This document shows positions 34,149 through 43,990 of a stretch of 64,000 nucleotides of DNA, piece after piece. The notes beneath the pieces were generated by a model, which searched no databases, was not told where the DNA came from, and was given only the letters and a program-made list of their open reading frames with translations. The position numbers were made by a program, and so were the translations under genes. Within the stretch, counting starts at the first letter, position 1. Each line of letters begins with the position of its first letter. The stretch covers positions 1-64,000 of the forward strand of contig CAJKAR010000001.1 of assembly GCA_905197955.1 (NCBI GenBank), written 5' to 3'. This stretch comes from an uncultured Lentisphaeria bacterium (lineage in GTDB: Bacteria; Verrucomicrobiota; Lentisphaeria; Victivallales; UBA1829).

Positions 34149-37100
34149 ATGTTAAAATCCTCAATTTCCCTGATACTGCTCCTCTCATTCGGAGCGTTTG
34201 CCGGCAATGTCCAGTTCCCGGAGGCGGACCAGATTGATCCGCTGATCCGCTATCAGAAGAACAGCAAGCTGGAAGTGGCTCCGGATGGAACGCTGCGAGT
34301 CAATGGAAAAATCCACTATTTTCTTTCTGCGCAGATTTCGATGGCTCATCCCTGGGCGAACGCCCTGAAAGTTCCGGGGGTGCCTGAAGCTCTCGGATGG
34401 TTGTACAACAAATATCCGGATTATGATTCTCTTCAACGGGTCGGATTTGACTTTATCGGGACCTCCGTCCCGCCGTATTTTCTAAAAGAATACAGTAAAA
34501 CGGTCAACATTGACCAGCTGAAAGATACACCAGTTGTCCGTGCGGAACAAAAACAGCTCTGGCAGAGCGGTCTTCCGGTTTATATCGACATTACCTGCTT
34601 TGAATGGGTAAGAGGGTGTCTTGCTTACGGCTGGATGGGCTGCAAGCAGAGCGATATTCCGGAAGAAGCGCGCAACACCCGTTACAAAACACCTTTCAAC
34701 CGCTGGGCGCCATACAGCTTCATGCATCCCGCCGGACGGGAAATCTATCGGAAAATGTGGACCGAAACGGTTCGGTTCGCCAAGAAATACGGCACAAAAA
34801 TCCTCGCATACGAACTCTTCAATGAGGCGGGTTACAACGATCCATCCGACTACAACCGGAAACTGTTTGCCGGGTATCTGAAACAGAAATATAAAAATCC
34901 GGAAGAGATGAACCGTCTCTGGAAAAGCTCGTATGCGTCGTTCGAGGCTGCGTCCCGATTCAAGGATCAGAAGGAGAATCTCGGACTGTTTGTCGAATGG
35001 GGAAAATTCATGGAGGAGTGCGCAGTCGATCTCTGCGCGTTCGGACAGGCGGAAATCCGTAAGATTGATCCAAATGCTTATGTGACCAATCAGATCAACG
35101 GAGGAGGCATGTATCGGACCATTTCCGTCAACAATTTCAACATGTACCGGATGTCGAAAGTGCTGAATGCGGTTGCCTATCCGACCGGAGGAGCCAATAC
35201 GCAGCCTGACGGTTTGCACAGGGAACCGGTCCGGACTCTGGATGCGCCCGATTTCGTCGGTCAGGACTCTCTTGTCACATACGCATATTACAAAGTTCTT
35301 GCAGAGGGGAAACCGCTGTTCAACGATGAAAACTACGGAACGGGACGTTCGCTTTTCAATGCGGTCTGGCAGGATGCGATCCATCACTCCAGCGCCACCA
35401 ATTTCTGGGCGTGGGGATCCGGGGTCGGACGGTTGAAACCTCATGAACGCAATATCAAGGGCATGCAGGATTCCGCGAAAAAGTTCGGCTGGGAACTGCT
35501 GAATCCGTTTGCGTTTGCTCCTGAACGCCTGACCGAATTTGCTCAGGCGAAAAAAGAGATCGCAAAGTTCGGAGAATTCTTCCTGCCGCGAGACAGAGGA
35601 ATCAAAACGGAAACAGCGGTTCTTCTTTCGTATCCGACTTCGCGCAGGACAGGGTTCCGGTCCGATCTGCCCGACGCGCATCTGATGCCGCTTTATACCA
35701 ATGCTTTGATCTTCTCACATCATCCAACCGATGTGATTGTGGAAGAACATCTGGCGGAGGGACGCGCCGACCGCTACAAAGTCATCGTTGCCGCGGGAGT
35801 CAGCAACACCATGCCGGGAACGGTAAAGCATCTGATGGAGTTTGTCCGACGGGGCGGCGTTCTGATTCTCGGACGCACCTTCCCTGAAATGGATGAATAC
35901 GACAATCCCAATCCGGAATGGAAATCGTATCCCGGCTGGAAGATCCGCACCACGGAAGTTCCCTCCGCCGGATATGCCGCATTCGAGACCCGTTTCCGGA
36001 GCGGCGTTCTGCCCGGAGACCTGAAAGGCCGTCTCTCTCTCACCCCCTCCTTCGAAGGGAAATGGGAAGAGATCGGAAAGTGCGCCGGACGCGGGGCCCT
36101 TTTCCGCAGAGCCTTCGGGAAAGGATGGGTCTACCTCATTCTGCCCGAACTGCGCATGTATCCGCTTGCGGCGCTGCTCGGAGGCATTCTCGAACGTCAT
36201 CAGGTCCGCCCGCCGCTTGTCATTGCAAACGCGAATGGAACCGAACTGCCTCCGAACATTGAACTGCATGTTTCAAAACTCAATGGGAAACACGCCGCAT
36301 TTCTGTTCAACTACGACTCGTATCCGAAACTGATTACGCTGAAGCCGGAACGGAAGAGCGCCGCATTCGATCTGATCTCCCGGAAGAAACTGCCGGAAAC
36401 AAAACATGGATTTCTCTATCTTCTTCCGGCGCAAAGCCGTGGAATCGTCGCTTTCGGAGAGGAACCGCTCTATAAGGAGTTCGGCCCGTTCACGCCGATT
36501 TCCGAAGACGGGCTTCTGGCGGAAAAACGCCGGGAGGAAGAGCAACTGGAACAGAAACGCAGAGCGGTCAAAACGCAGTATTCTCCCGATCCTCTGCGGA
36601 CACGGACGATTGATCTGCGTCCGTTCTGCAACCGCGAATACGTGGACAACAAAGCTGGAGACGGAGTCGGCGGCTGGTCCGACGAAGGACGCTCGATGAG
36701 TCTGGAACATGTACCCTTCTATCCCGAAGTGCTAGACGGAGTCCCATGCGATTTCATCCGCCCGGATATGAACGAATACAAAACCTGCATTGTGCTGAAA
36801 TCCACCCGCGGAACGAATGCCGCACTTCCGGAGGCGGTCCGCGGAATTCCGGTTCATGCAAAGGTGAAGAATCTCTATTTCTTCCATACGACCGTCTGGG
36901 CGGAAAAGAACAAACAAGTCCTGACCTACCGGATTCACTATGCCGACGGTAAATCGCTCGACCTCCCGGTCCGTGTTGGAAAAGAGATCGGCGACTGGTA
37001 TCTGGCGTCAACCCCCGTCGAACAGAAGAAGCGGATTGCCTGGCGCAACAGCAATGGGCATGGATTCTTTCTCTGGCAGTGGAAAAATCCCCGTCCCGAA

Positions 37101-37718
37101 ACGGAAATCCGCTCCCTCGACATCCTCTCCGCAAACGGTTCGACCGTTCCGATCGTGCTGGGAATCACGATGGAGGAAGCCGGCTCTTCTCCGCTGACAC
37201 CAATCTCCAGCGCGGAAGATTTCGACACATTCTTCATTCCGGAAGCTCATTATCAGAAAACAATGCGCCATAAAATTCTGCTGGACCCCACGGACGGTCA
37301 CGGTCTGCGCATCCGCACCAAAGATTCCAACAGCGGATTTATCAGCCGCCGTAACTTCGGAAAAGGAAGCGTTTCTCTGGAACTGCGGAACGAGTCACAG
37401 AATCCCCGGATCACTCTTCATCTTCTGCAACGTGCAAAAGAATATTTTTCCCTCTCTCTCAATTTCAAGGCACGGAAAGGATTTCTTGCGGAAATCCGCA
37501 ACGGAAAGGAAGTTGTCCGGAAAGAGTTCGGTATTCCAGCCGTCAAGACAGGAACACCCTATCTGCTGACAGGAACTTATACCGGAAAGAGTGTCCAGTT
37601 CAAACTCAATGGAACGCTGCTTGCGGAACTTCCGGCGCCCTCCGGAGCGCGGGGCAGGATCACCCTGCACCAGAACTGGTGGAATGCGGTCTGCATCAGC
37701 AAGCTCGGATTCGAATAA
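34149..37718 (+). CDS. Large secreted glycoside hydrolase, GH42-like (clan GH-A)
   Basis: An 1189-residue protein. The signal peptide (MLKSSISLILLLSFGAFAG) is followed by a TIM barrel. AYELFNEAGYND (~E226) is the candidate acid/base and LFNDENYGTGRSLF (~E394) the candidate nucleophile, as in GH42-type beta-galactosidases. FAGYLKQKYKNPEEMNRLW is the helix typical of that family. A trimerisation-like domain (~485-620) includes LMEFVRRGGVLILGRTF. Beta domains follow, and the C-terminal ~130 residues are LamG-like (GSVSLELRNESQNPRITL). GGAG lies 7 bases before the ATG at 34149. The frame extends 20 codons further, overlapping the pseudopilin gene. It ends 20 bases before a strong terminator. The substrate, perhaps a galactoside, is not certain. 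Confidence 0.82.
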   Translation: MLKSSISLILLLSFGAFAGNVQFPEADQIDPLIRYQKNSKLEVAPDGTLRVNGKIHYFLSAQISMAHPWANALKVPGVPEALGWLYNKYPDYDSLQRVGFDFIGTSVPPYFLKEYSKTVNIDQLKDTPVVRAEQKQLWQSGLPVYIDITCFEWVRGCLAYGWMGCKQSDIPEEARNTRYKTPFNRWAPYSFMHPAGREIYRKMWTETVRFAKKYGTKILAYELFNEAGYNDPSDYNRKLFAGYLKQKYKNPEEMNRLWKSSYASFEAASRFKDQKENLGLFVEWGKFMEECAVDLCAFGQAEIRKIDPNAYVTNQINGGGMYRTISVNNFNMYRMSKVLNAVAYPTGGANTQPDGLHREPVRTLDAPDFVGQDSLVTYAYYKVLAEGKPLFNDENYGTGRSLFNAVWQDAIHHSSATNFWAWGSGVGRLKPHERNIKGMQDSAKKFGWELLNPFAFAPERLTEFAQAKKEIAKFGEFFLPRDRGIKTETAVLLSYPTSRRTGFRSDLPDAHLMPLYTNALIFSHHPTDVIVEEHLAEGRADRYKVIVAAGVSNTMPGTVKHLMEFVRRGGVLILGRTFPEMDEYDNPNPEWKSYPGWKIRTTEVPSAGYAAFETRFRSGVLPGDLKGRLSLTPSFEGKWEEIGKCAGRGALFRRAFGKGWVYLILPELRMYPLAALLGGILERHQVRPPLVIANANGTELPPNIELHVSKLNGKHAAFLFNYDSYPKLITLKPERKSAAFDLISRKKLPETKHGFLYLLPAQSRGIVAFGEEPLYKEFGPFTPISEDGLLAEKRREEEQLEQKRRAVKTQYSPDPLRTRTIDLRPFCNREYVDNKAGDGVGGWSDEGRSMSLEHVPFYPEVLDGVPCDFIRPDMNEYKTCIVLKSTRGTNAALPEAVRGIPVHAKVKNLYFFHTTVWAEKNKQVLTYRIHYADGKSLDLPVRVGKEIGDWYLASTPVEQKKRIAWRNSNGHGFFLWQWKNPRPETEIRSLDILSANGSTVPIVLGITMEEAGSSPLTPISSAEDFDTFFIPEAHYQKTMRHKILLDPTDGHGLRIRTKDSNSGFISRRNFGKGSVSLELRNESQNPRITLHLLQRAKEYFSLSLNFKARKGFLAEIRNGKEVVRKEFGIPAVKTGTPYLLTGTYTGKSVQFKLNGTLLAELPAPSGARGRITLHQNWWNAVCISKLGFE

Positions 37719-37738
37719 AACAGAGGAACACCGGAGAT

Positions 37739-37768
37739 AAGGATCCTGCACGGATCCTTTCTTTTTTC
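37739..37768 (+). terminator. Rho-independent terminator after the GH42-like gene
   Basis: AAGGATCC and GGATCCTT form a perfect 8-bp stem with a 5-base loop, followed by TCTTTTTT. It closes the regulator-pseudopilin-hydrolase operon. Confidence 0.85.
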
Positions 37769-37790
37769 CGGATTTTCTTGTGATCCATTT

Positions 37791-37818
37791 TTGAAAAAAA
37801 CGCAATTCATGGTATATT
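37791..37818 (+). promoter_or_regulatory. Promoter of guaA
   Basis: TTGAAA (37791-37796), 16 bases, TATATT (37813-37818), giving a leader of about 40 bases. Confidence 0.55.
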
Positions 37819-37864
37819 TTCTGTCTAAGAAAAAAACACTCAACCTTATTAACCGAGTACTATC

Positions 37865-39409
37865 ATGGCAGCAAATGAAACCATACTTCTGCTGGATTTC
37901 GGTTCGCAGTACAGTCAGCTGATTGCGAGACGAATCCGGGAATGCAAGGTGTACAGCCGTATTGTTCCATTCAATACATCGGTCGATGCAATCCGCGCGG
38001 AAGCACCGGCAGGCATCATCCTCAGCGGGGGACCGGCAAGCGTTTATCAGGAAAATGCACCGAAGTGCGATCCGGAAATCTTCAATCTCGGCATTCCGAT
38101 TCTGGGAATCTGTTACGGACTTCAGCTTACGGTCAAAACACTCGGGGGGACCGTCGCACGCGGCCATGCGAGAGAATACGGGAAAGCGGAAATCGAAGTC
38201 ACCGATGAATCCCGTCTGTTTGCGGGACTGCCCGGAAAACTGCAGGTCTGGATGTCTCACGGCGATAAAGTCACGTCCATTCCCGAAGGCTTCATCGCCA
38301 CGGCAAAAACAGAAAATACCGAATTTGCCGCAATCCGCCATACAGAAAAAAACATCTACGGCATCCAGTTCCACCCGGAAGTGGTGCATACGCCCCGCGG
38401 AACGGAACTCATCCGCAATTTTGCGCGAAACATCTGCGGCTGTTCCGGAAGCTGGACCATGGAATCCTTTATTGAACGGAGCGTCCGGGAGATCCGCGAG
38501 ACCACAAAAGGCGAAAAAGTAATCCTCGGGCTGAGCGGCGGAGTGGATTCCTCCGTTGCCGCCGCGCTGATCCACAAGGCGATCGGCGATGACCTCACCT
38601 GTATTTTCGTCAACAACGGACTTCTCCGCAAAAACGAGGCGGAACGCGTTCAGGATCTGTTCGCGGGAAGTTTCAAAATGAAACTCGCTTATATCGATGC
38701 GACCGATCTGTTCCTTGAAAAACTCGCGGGAGTCGCGGAACCGGAACGCAAACGCAAAATCATTGGACACGAGTTCATCGAGGTCTTCGACGACGCCGCC
38801 ATGAAGATTGAAAATGTGAAGTTTCTCGCACAGGGCACCACCTACCCCGACGTGATTGAGAGCGTACCGATCGACGGCAATCCCAGTGCAATGATCAAGA
38901 GCCATCACAACGTCGGCGGACTGCCCGAGAAAATGAATCTCAAACTTCTGGAACCGCTGAGCAGACTCTTCAAGGACGAGGTCCGCGAAGTCGGCAGAAA
39001 GCTCGGACTGCCCGAAGAGATGGTCATGCGCCAGCCCTTCCCCGGTCCCGGACTCGCGGTCCGAATGATCGGCGCCGTGAACAGAAAAGATCTCGATATC
39101 CTGCGTGAAGCCGACGTGATCATCGTCGAAGAGATGAAAAAAGCAGGACTTTATTACAAAACATGGCAGGCGTTTCCGGTCTTCATCCCCGTCAAGACGG
39201 TCGGGGTTATGGGCGACGAACGTACCTACGATAATGTCATCGCTCTCCGCGCGGTCGAGAGTCAGGACGGCATGACCGCCGACTGGGTCCGACTCCCCTA
39301 CGATCTCATGGAACGAATCTCCACAAGGATCATCAACGAGGTCAACGGAGTCAACCGCGTTGTGTATGACATCACCTCCAAACCGCCCGGAACCATCGAA
39401 TGGGAATGA
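37865..39409 (+). CDS. guaA: GMP synthase (glutamine-hydrolysing)
   Basis: A 514-residue protein, full length. The N-terminal class I amidotransferase (~1-190) has [10 protein letters not shown] (nucleophilic Cys) and QFHPEVVHT (His-Glu of the triad). The ATP-pyrophosphatase domain has [21 protein letters not shown], the PP-loop SGGVDSS. The dimerisation domain ends in [16 protein letters not shown], the conserved GuaA C-terminus. It converts XMP to GMP with glutamine and ATP in the cytoplasm. The ribosome site is weak. rsmD follows 9 bases after the stop, so the two are probably co-transcribed. Confidence 0.98.
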   Translation: MAANETILLLDFGSQYSQLIARRIRECKVYSRIVPFNTSVDAIRAEAPAGIILSGGPASVYQENAPKCDPEIFNLGIPILGICYGLQLTVKTLGGTVARGHAREYGKAEIEVTDESRLFAGLPGKLQVWMSHGDKVTSIPEGFIATAKTENTEFAAIRHTEKNIYGIQFHPEVVHTPRGTELIRNFARNICGCSGSWTMESFIERSVREIRETTKGEKVILGLSGGVDSSVAAALIHKAIGDDLTCIFVNNGLLRKNEAERVQDLFAGSFKMKLAYIDATDLFLEKLAGVAEPERKRKIIGHEFIEVFDDAAMKIENVKFLAQGTTYPDVIESVPIDGNPSAMIKSHHNVGGLPEKMNLKLLEPLSRLFKDEVREVGRKLGLPEEMVMRQPFPGPGLAVRMIGAVNRKDLDILREADVIIVEEMKKAGLYYKTWQAFPVFIPVKTVGVMGDERTYDNVIALRAVESQDGMTADWVRLPYDLMERISTRIINEVNGVNRVVYDITSKPPGTIEWE

Positions 39410-39418
39410 GAAGCTGAT

Positions 39419-39988
39419 ATGGAAATCGTATCGGGAATTCTGCGGGGAATGCCGCTGCGGTCGCCGTCTGGACTGACTGCGCGACCGACTGCGGTCCGCG
39501 CGCGGCAGGCGTTGTTCGACAGTCTTGGAGAGCTTGACGGACTCGCCGTCGCCGATCTCTTTGCCGGAACCGGAGCCGTCGGCCTGGAAGCCGCCAGCCG
39601 GGGAGCCGCATCGGTCCTGTTTGTCGATGCGCAGAAAAGTTCCTGCAACACAATCAAAGCCAACTGTGCCAAAGCGGAAACCATTGCGGAAACTGCCGGA
39701 TTCGAAATTCTCTCCGGCACTCTTCCGCTCTGCTGCAAAAGGCTTGCCGCACATGCGAAACCGGATCTGATTTTCGCCGATCCGCCCTATGCCGAATCCA
39801 TGGAACTGCTTGCCGGAATGCTCGCGGACAAGGATTTCAGTGAATGGGCGTCGAATGCACTTCTGGTCTGGGAAGCCCCTTCGAACAAGGGCGGACTCAC
39901 GCCCCCGCCTCCGCACTGGAAACTGGAAACGATCCGTGAATTCGGCGGCGCAAAATTTCTCTTTCTGCGGCGGAATCCCGAAGCATGA
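39419..39988 (+). CDS. rsmD: 16S rRNA (guanine966-N2)-methyltransferase RsmD
   Basis: A 189-residue protein. IVSGILRGMPLRSP and RPTAVRARQALFDSL are the RsmD N-terminal signature. VADLFAGTGAVGLEAASRGA binds S-adenosylmethionine, and LIFADPPYAES contains the catalytic DPPY. It methylates G966 of 16S rRNA during 30S assembly. The length is normal. It converges on the polyene-like cluster, whose last gene ends 10 bases away on the other strand, with no clear terminator between. Confidence 0.95.
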   Translation: MEIVSGILRGMPLRSPSGLTARPTAVRARQALFDSLGELDGLAVADLFAGTGAVGLEAASRGAASVLFVDAQKSSCNTIKANCAKAETIAETAGFEILSGTLPLCCKRLAAHAKPDLIFADPPYAESMELLAGMLADKDFSEWASNALLVWEAPSNKGGLTPPPPHWKLETIREFGGAKFLFLRRNPEA

Positions 39989-39997
39989 CCGAAATGG

Positions 39998-40357
39998 TCA
40001 GCCGACCCGGAATTTCGTAAAGACGGCGATTTTCCGGCTCCCGGAGACAAGGCGGGCGGACAACTCCCCGGAATCTGCGGGAAGACCGGAAAGTTCTATT
40101 TTCAAAGGTTCCTCCGGAGCAATCGGGGAAAAGAATTTTGCTTTGGAAAGGTCCGTCAGAGCCGCCGTTTTTCCGAAAATCTTCTCCAGCAGGACCTCGA
40201 TGCAGATAAGCTCGCAGACTCCGGGAAGAGTCGGATTTCCGGGAAAGTGACCGCGAAACACGGAAAAATCCTCCCCGAAAATAATCGAAGCCTCCGCTTC
40301 CGGTCCGTTCCGGACAATCTCCGTCAAATGTTCCGCAATATACGATCTAACGTTCAT
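39998..40357 (-). CDS. Hotdog-fold 3-hydroxyacyl-ACP dehydratase (FabZ/ApeI-like)
   Basis: A 119-residue hotdog protein. FRGHFPGNPTLPGVCEL carries the His and the HFPxxPxxPG loop of FabZ/ApeI-type thioester dehydratases. KAKFFSPIAPEEPLKIEL is the following strand pair. It should dehydrate 3-hydroxyacyl-ACP intermediates during chain extension. AAAGGGG lies just before the ATG at 40357, which overlaps the end of the exporter gene by 11 bases. It is the last gene of the cluster and one of two dehydratase-like domains, the other being fused to the radical SAM protein. Confidence 0.82.
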   Translation of the reverse strand: MNVRSYIAEHLTEIVRNGPEAEASIIFGEDFSVFRGHFPGNPTLPGVCELICIEVLLEKIFGKTAALTDLSKAKFFSPIAPEEPLKIELSGLPADSGELSARLVSGSRKIAVFTKFRVG

Positions 40358-43300
40358 GATTTCCCCTTTCCACGGACAGAGTCCGGATTGCAAGACGATA
40401 ATGATATTTCAGATTTTCCAGTGAGATGTTCATCGGAAACCCGTTCTGATACGAGTAATAGCGGATCCGCAGAACGGGAGAACCCTCTTCCAAAACAGTC
40501 TTTTCGATCAGGTGCGGCGGAGCTCCCGCGAATACATAGCGGGTATCGCCGTCGCGGAAAACAAGTTTTTTCCCGTCATCGGTAAAGTGGTATGTCTCAA
40601 AGTGTTCCGGAAGGAGATTCCGATAAATTGCGGAGATGTCGGAAAGGATTCTGCGCGAAGCCTGTTCCTCGTGTCCCTCCCAGTATTTTCCGGGAATCCA
40701 GCGGCATTCGCCGGGATGTTCCGCAGTACCGCTGAGATCAAAAATCTTCATTCCCGCGGGAGTCAGCCCGGCGACATGAATCCGTCCTGTCCGGAAATCA
40801 ATCCGGGTCAGGCTCAGCAGCGACAGTTTGGAAAAGCGGTACTCCCCGACCACCGAAGCCTCAATCACAGCCTCCGGCGGCATCGAATCCGCAATCGCCC
40901 CGATCTCCGGACGACCTTCCGGCACTTCATATTCAAACGGCTCAAACGCACAGGAGGTGCAGAGAATCACAAGCGAAGCGCAGAACAGCAGAAGAAGCGC
41001 CGTCTTCCTCACCGATTTTCCTTTCAGACTCTTCAGAGCAGGCACCACCAGCACACCAGTCAGCCATGCGGCAGTGATGCCGATCATCAGAGTCAGTCCG
41101 GCATCGCGCAGCATCGGATGCCGCGTGAAAATCACGGTCGCCCCCCCTGCCGCGGAAGTCACGGCGGAAAGGGTCACGGCGTTGAAAATCCCGTGATCCA
41201 CACAGCCGTTCCGCAGGGAACCTGTCATGAAGATCCCGTAATCGACAGAAAGTCCGCAGAGAATGATTGCCGCAATCAGAACCGAGAGATTGACCGCCAT
41301 TCCGCAAACCGCGAACACCGCACCCGTCACCATCAGACTGGTCAGAACAGGAAGCAGCGCCGTCAGCGTATCCGCCGAGCTCCGGAAGAAACAGCGGGTA
41401 ATCAGCACAACCAGCAGAAGAGCCAGCACTCCGGGCAGAACCATTCCGCGGGAGACATCTTCGGACATCCGCTCCGCCAGACCGTTCTGTGACACCACCG
41501 TTCTTTGAGTCAGAGACTCCACCGCATCCACCAGCTCCGGACGATCCGGAAACAGCACTGCAAGCGTGAAAAACTCTCCGTTCCGAACCTCGAAGCGATT
41601 CAACAGAGGCTCCAGCAAGCGCGGCGGAGACTTCGGCGGATGCTCCGTCCCCTGCCGTATCCCGTCATAAAACGGTTCGAAGAACTCTTCCCGGAATCCG
41701 ACACGGCTGCCGGAAGCATTCAATTCCGTCCGCAGTTTCGCCCACTCTCCGGAACGGAGAAATGCACGCCAGTGCGAAAGATTTTTCTCGCGCGTCTCAC
41801 GACTCGGATACAGATCCGTCGGAGAGGAAAATGGTCCTTTCGTCTTAACTCGAAGAATGGAAAGAGTCTTCTCCGCCTCACGCCGGATTGCCTCGGCATC
41901 CCTCCCCTGAAACAGCAGCATCGCCGGACGCGGTCCGGAAAAGAATCCCGCGGAAACCCGTTTTTCCTCCTCGTCGAACGTCTTCGGAGAGACGTCAAAC
42001 TGCCGGACATCGGAATGGAACTTCAAGGCGGGAAGCGTACAGACACAGCAGAGGAGAAGCGCCAGCCAGATGAAAACCGTCATCCCCGGACGGCGAACCG
42101 GAAACGCCGGCGCTCGAAAACGGATGTCGTGCCGTTTTCCGCCCGACAGAATCGACGGCAGAAGCATCAGCATCAGCAGAAGACTCAGCAGAAGACTCGC
42201 CCCCGAAAAAAATCCCAGCTGACGAATTCCTTCCGTTTTTGAAAACGAAAACAGCAGAAAGGCGGCGATCGAAGTCAGCGCCCCCGCACAGAGCGCCGGG
42301 ACAATCCGGATCAGACGCAAAAAACCTCCGCCCCCCGTCATCACAGCATAGGTGTGAATCCCGTAGTCCACCGCAAGGCTGATGACAACCCCTCCCATTC
42401 CGACAACAAAAAACAACACATTCTCAAATATCAGAGTCATGCCGCCAAGCACAATCGCGGAAGCCAGAACGGGAATCAGAGGAATCAGCAGACTCCGCAC
42501 ATCACAGCGGTAGAAGACAATGAAAAGCACGGCAAACAGAATGGTCGACATCCAGCAGACCGTCTTCACGTCTCCGCGCAGAACGCTCTCGTTCCAGACA
42601 GCACGCCGGTGCGCACTGATCACATCGCAGGCGACCTCCTCCGGCAGACTCCTGCTCAAAGCCGCATGAACCGAAGCCAGCAGAGTCCGCGCATTCACGG
42701 CATCGGAAACCGGAACTCCGGTATCCAGAAGCATCATCGCCTGTTTTCCGTCCTCGGTTATCAGATACGGCGTGTTCGGAGAGATGCGCATCCCCGTGAC
42801 GGACTGAAGCTCCTGCAATCCGCGGAACAATCCGCCGTTCCGATTGAAAGGATCCGAACGCATCAGCGGAATCTGCCCGACGGACGACGGAAGAAGCATC
42901 CGCCGGAACAATCCGCGCACCGTCTTTTCGATTTCCCCCTTCCCCGTTTCAAGATCCGCCGGAGAGCTCAGCTGCGGCATCCAGAGCACCAGATTCTTCA
43001 ACTGTTCCGCCGGATCCCCGGAAAGATACTGATACTCGACCCGTCTTACCTGTGGAAGTTGCTTCAGCTCCGCGGCGATCCGGTCCAGCATTCCCCCCGG
43101 AGGAATTTCATGAAAAGAACGACCATCCTTCCGGGAAAATGAAAGGATCACTTTATGGAACATCCCGCTCCGGTTGATTTCGGTATAACTTCTCGCGGAT
43201 CGCGAACCATCCGGCAGCATCGAAGCGATATCATTGGAAAAATCTCCCCGGAAAATCAGCCATGCACCCGCGAGGAACAGAAGCGCAACAAGTGCCCGGA

Positions 43301-43373
43301 CCGCCAGATGATATCTTGCAGCCGGCAGAACCCAGCGCCACGGAAGATTTCTCAGTTTGCCCCTGCCCGCCAT
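40347..43373 (-). CDS. MMPL/RND-type lipid exporter fused to a DUF3261-like lipoprotein domain
   Basis: A 1008-residue protein. Residues ~1-790 form an MMPL exporter: an N-terminal helix, a periplasmic loop, five helices (~270-415), a second loop, then five more (~640-790), with the repeated VVISLAVDYGIHTYAV and ILCGLSVDYGIFMTGS (family GxxxDY motif). After a gap with basic residues, KTALLLLFCASLVILCTSC looks like a lipoprotein signal with lipobox. It is followed by ~190 residues (FSKLSLLSLTRIDFRTGRIH and so on) resembling the DUF3261 lipoproteins of aryl polyene clusters. The fusion probably couples inner-membrane export with periplasmic handover. It overlaps the LolA-like gene by 22 bases. 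Confidence 0.82.
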   Translation of the reverse strand: MAGRGKLRNLPWRWVLPAARYHLAVRALVALLFLAGAWLIFRGDFSNDIASMLPDGSRSARSYTEINRSGMFHKVILSFSRKDGRSFHEIPPGGMLDRIAAELKQLPQVRRVEYQYLSGDPAEQLKNLVLWMPQLSSPADLETGKGEIEKTVRGLFRRMLLPSSVGQIPLMRSDPFNRNGGLFRGLQELQSVTGMRISPNTPYLITEDGKQAMMLLDTGVPVSDAVNARTLLASVHAALSRSLPEEVACDVISAHRRAVWNESVLRGDVKTVCWMSTILFAVLFIVFYRCDVRSLLIPLIPVLASAIVLGGMTLIFENVLFFVVGMGGVVISLAVDYGIHTYAVMTGGGGFLRLIRIVPALCAGALTSIAAFLLFSFSKTEGIRQLGFFSGASLLLSLLLMLMLLPSILSGGKRHDIRFRAPAFPVRRPGMTVFIWLALLLCCVCTLPALKFHSDVRQFDVSPKTFDEEEKRVSAGFFSGPRPAMLLFQGRDAEAIRREAEKTLSILRVKTKGPFSSPTDLYPSRETREKNLSHWRAFLRSGEWAKLRTELNASGSRVGFREEFFEPFYDGIRQGTEHPPKSPPRLLEPLLNRFEVRNGEFFTLAVLFPDRPELVDAVESLTQRTVVSQNGLAERMSEDVSRGMVLPGVLALLLVVLITRCFFRSSADTLTALLPVLTSLMVTGAVFAVCGMAVNLSVLIAAIILCGLSVDYGIFMTGSLRNGCVDHGIFNAVTLSAVTSAAGGATVIFTRHPMLRDAGLTLMIGITAAWLTGVLVVPALKSLKGKSVRKTALLLLFCASLVILCTSCAFEPFEYEVPEGRPEIGAIADSMPPEAVIEASVVGEYRFSKLSLLSLTRIDFRTGRIHVAGLTPAGMKIFDLSGTAEHPGECRWIPGKYWEGHEEQASRRILSDISAIYRNLLPEHFETYHFTDDGKKLVFRDGDTRYVFAGAPPHLIEKTVLEEGSPVLRIRYYSYQNGFPMNISLENLKYHYRLAIRTLSVERGNHER

Positions 43374-43990
43374 ATCGACTCCGGTACGGGTTGATTCTTT
43401 CGGACATTGCTGTATTCGATCACGGATTCATCCCCGCCGACCTCGCGGATCACGACCCGTGTAATAAAACTGTAATCCGGAGAGGTTTCCACCTCGATTT
43501 CCCGGATGAACCGCGAAATCACGGACTCCTTCCGCGGAACGAGCCGAAGAGACAGCGGCCCCTGCAGCGAAATGGAAAACTCATCCGCCATCTCGTCGAA
43601 GCGCCCCCCGAAGTAGCGGGACATCGACTTCGACAACACCTGAAGAGCCGGATTTTTCGAAGCATCCAGTTTCAGAACCGAGTCCGAATCCTCATCCCAC
43701 TGCGTCAGGGAGTTCCCGTCGATCAGGCAGACGTACCGCATCGGCGAATGAACCCTCCATGCCATCCTTCCATTCCGGTCCAGCGCCAGCTCCCCCCGGA
43801 TCGTCAAAGTATGCTTCAGCGAGGCGATCCGCTTTTTCTGCACGAATTCCGCCTGAAGCGTGGAAACCGCGCCCATCCCCTTGCGGATCTTTGCCAGAAC
43901 GCTTTCCGTGCTCTCCCCCGCAAAACAGACAAAAGAGGCAGTCAGAAAAAACAGAACGATCGACAGAATCACTCTTCTTCCGGTACGCAC
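43352..43990 (-). CDS. LolA-like outer-membrane lipoprotein carrier homologue
   Basis: A 212-residue protein. Signal peptide MRTGRRVILSIVLFFLTASF with cleavage near CFAG, then the LolA pattern: STLQAEFVQKKRIASLKHTL, IRGELALDRNGRMAWRVHSP, YVCLIDGNSLTQWDEDSD and a late FITRVVIREVGGDESVIEYSN. LolA proteins shuttle lipid-bearing molecules through the periplasm. Copies in aryl polyene and flexirubin clusters are thought to move the cluster product. It overlaps both the rSAM gene (22 bases) and the exporter gene (22 bases), indicating coupled expression. This is a dedicated, not housekeeping, LolA. Confidence 0.85.
   Translation of the reverse strand: MRTGRRVILSIVLFFLTASFVCFAGESTESVLAKIRKGMGAVSTLQAEFVQKKRIASLKHTLTIRGELALDRNGRMAWRVHSPMRYVCLIDGNSLTQWDEDSDSVLKLDASKNPALQVLSKSMSRYFGGRFDEMADEFSISLQGPLSLRLVPRKESVISRFIREIEVETSPDYSFITRVVIREVGGDESVIEYSNVRKNQPVPESIWRAGAN

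Noticed and set aside
37577..39916. 779-codon minus-strand frame
   Set aside because: Antisense to guaA and rsmD, both unmistakable; no motif of its own.
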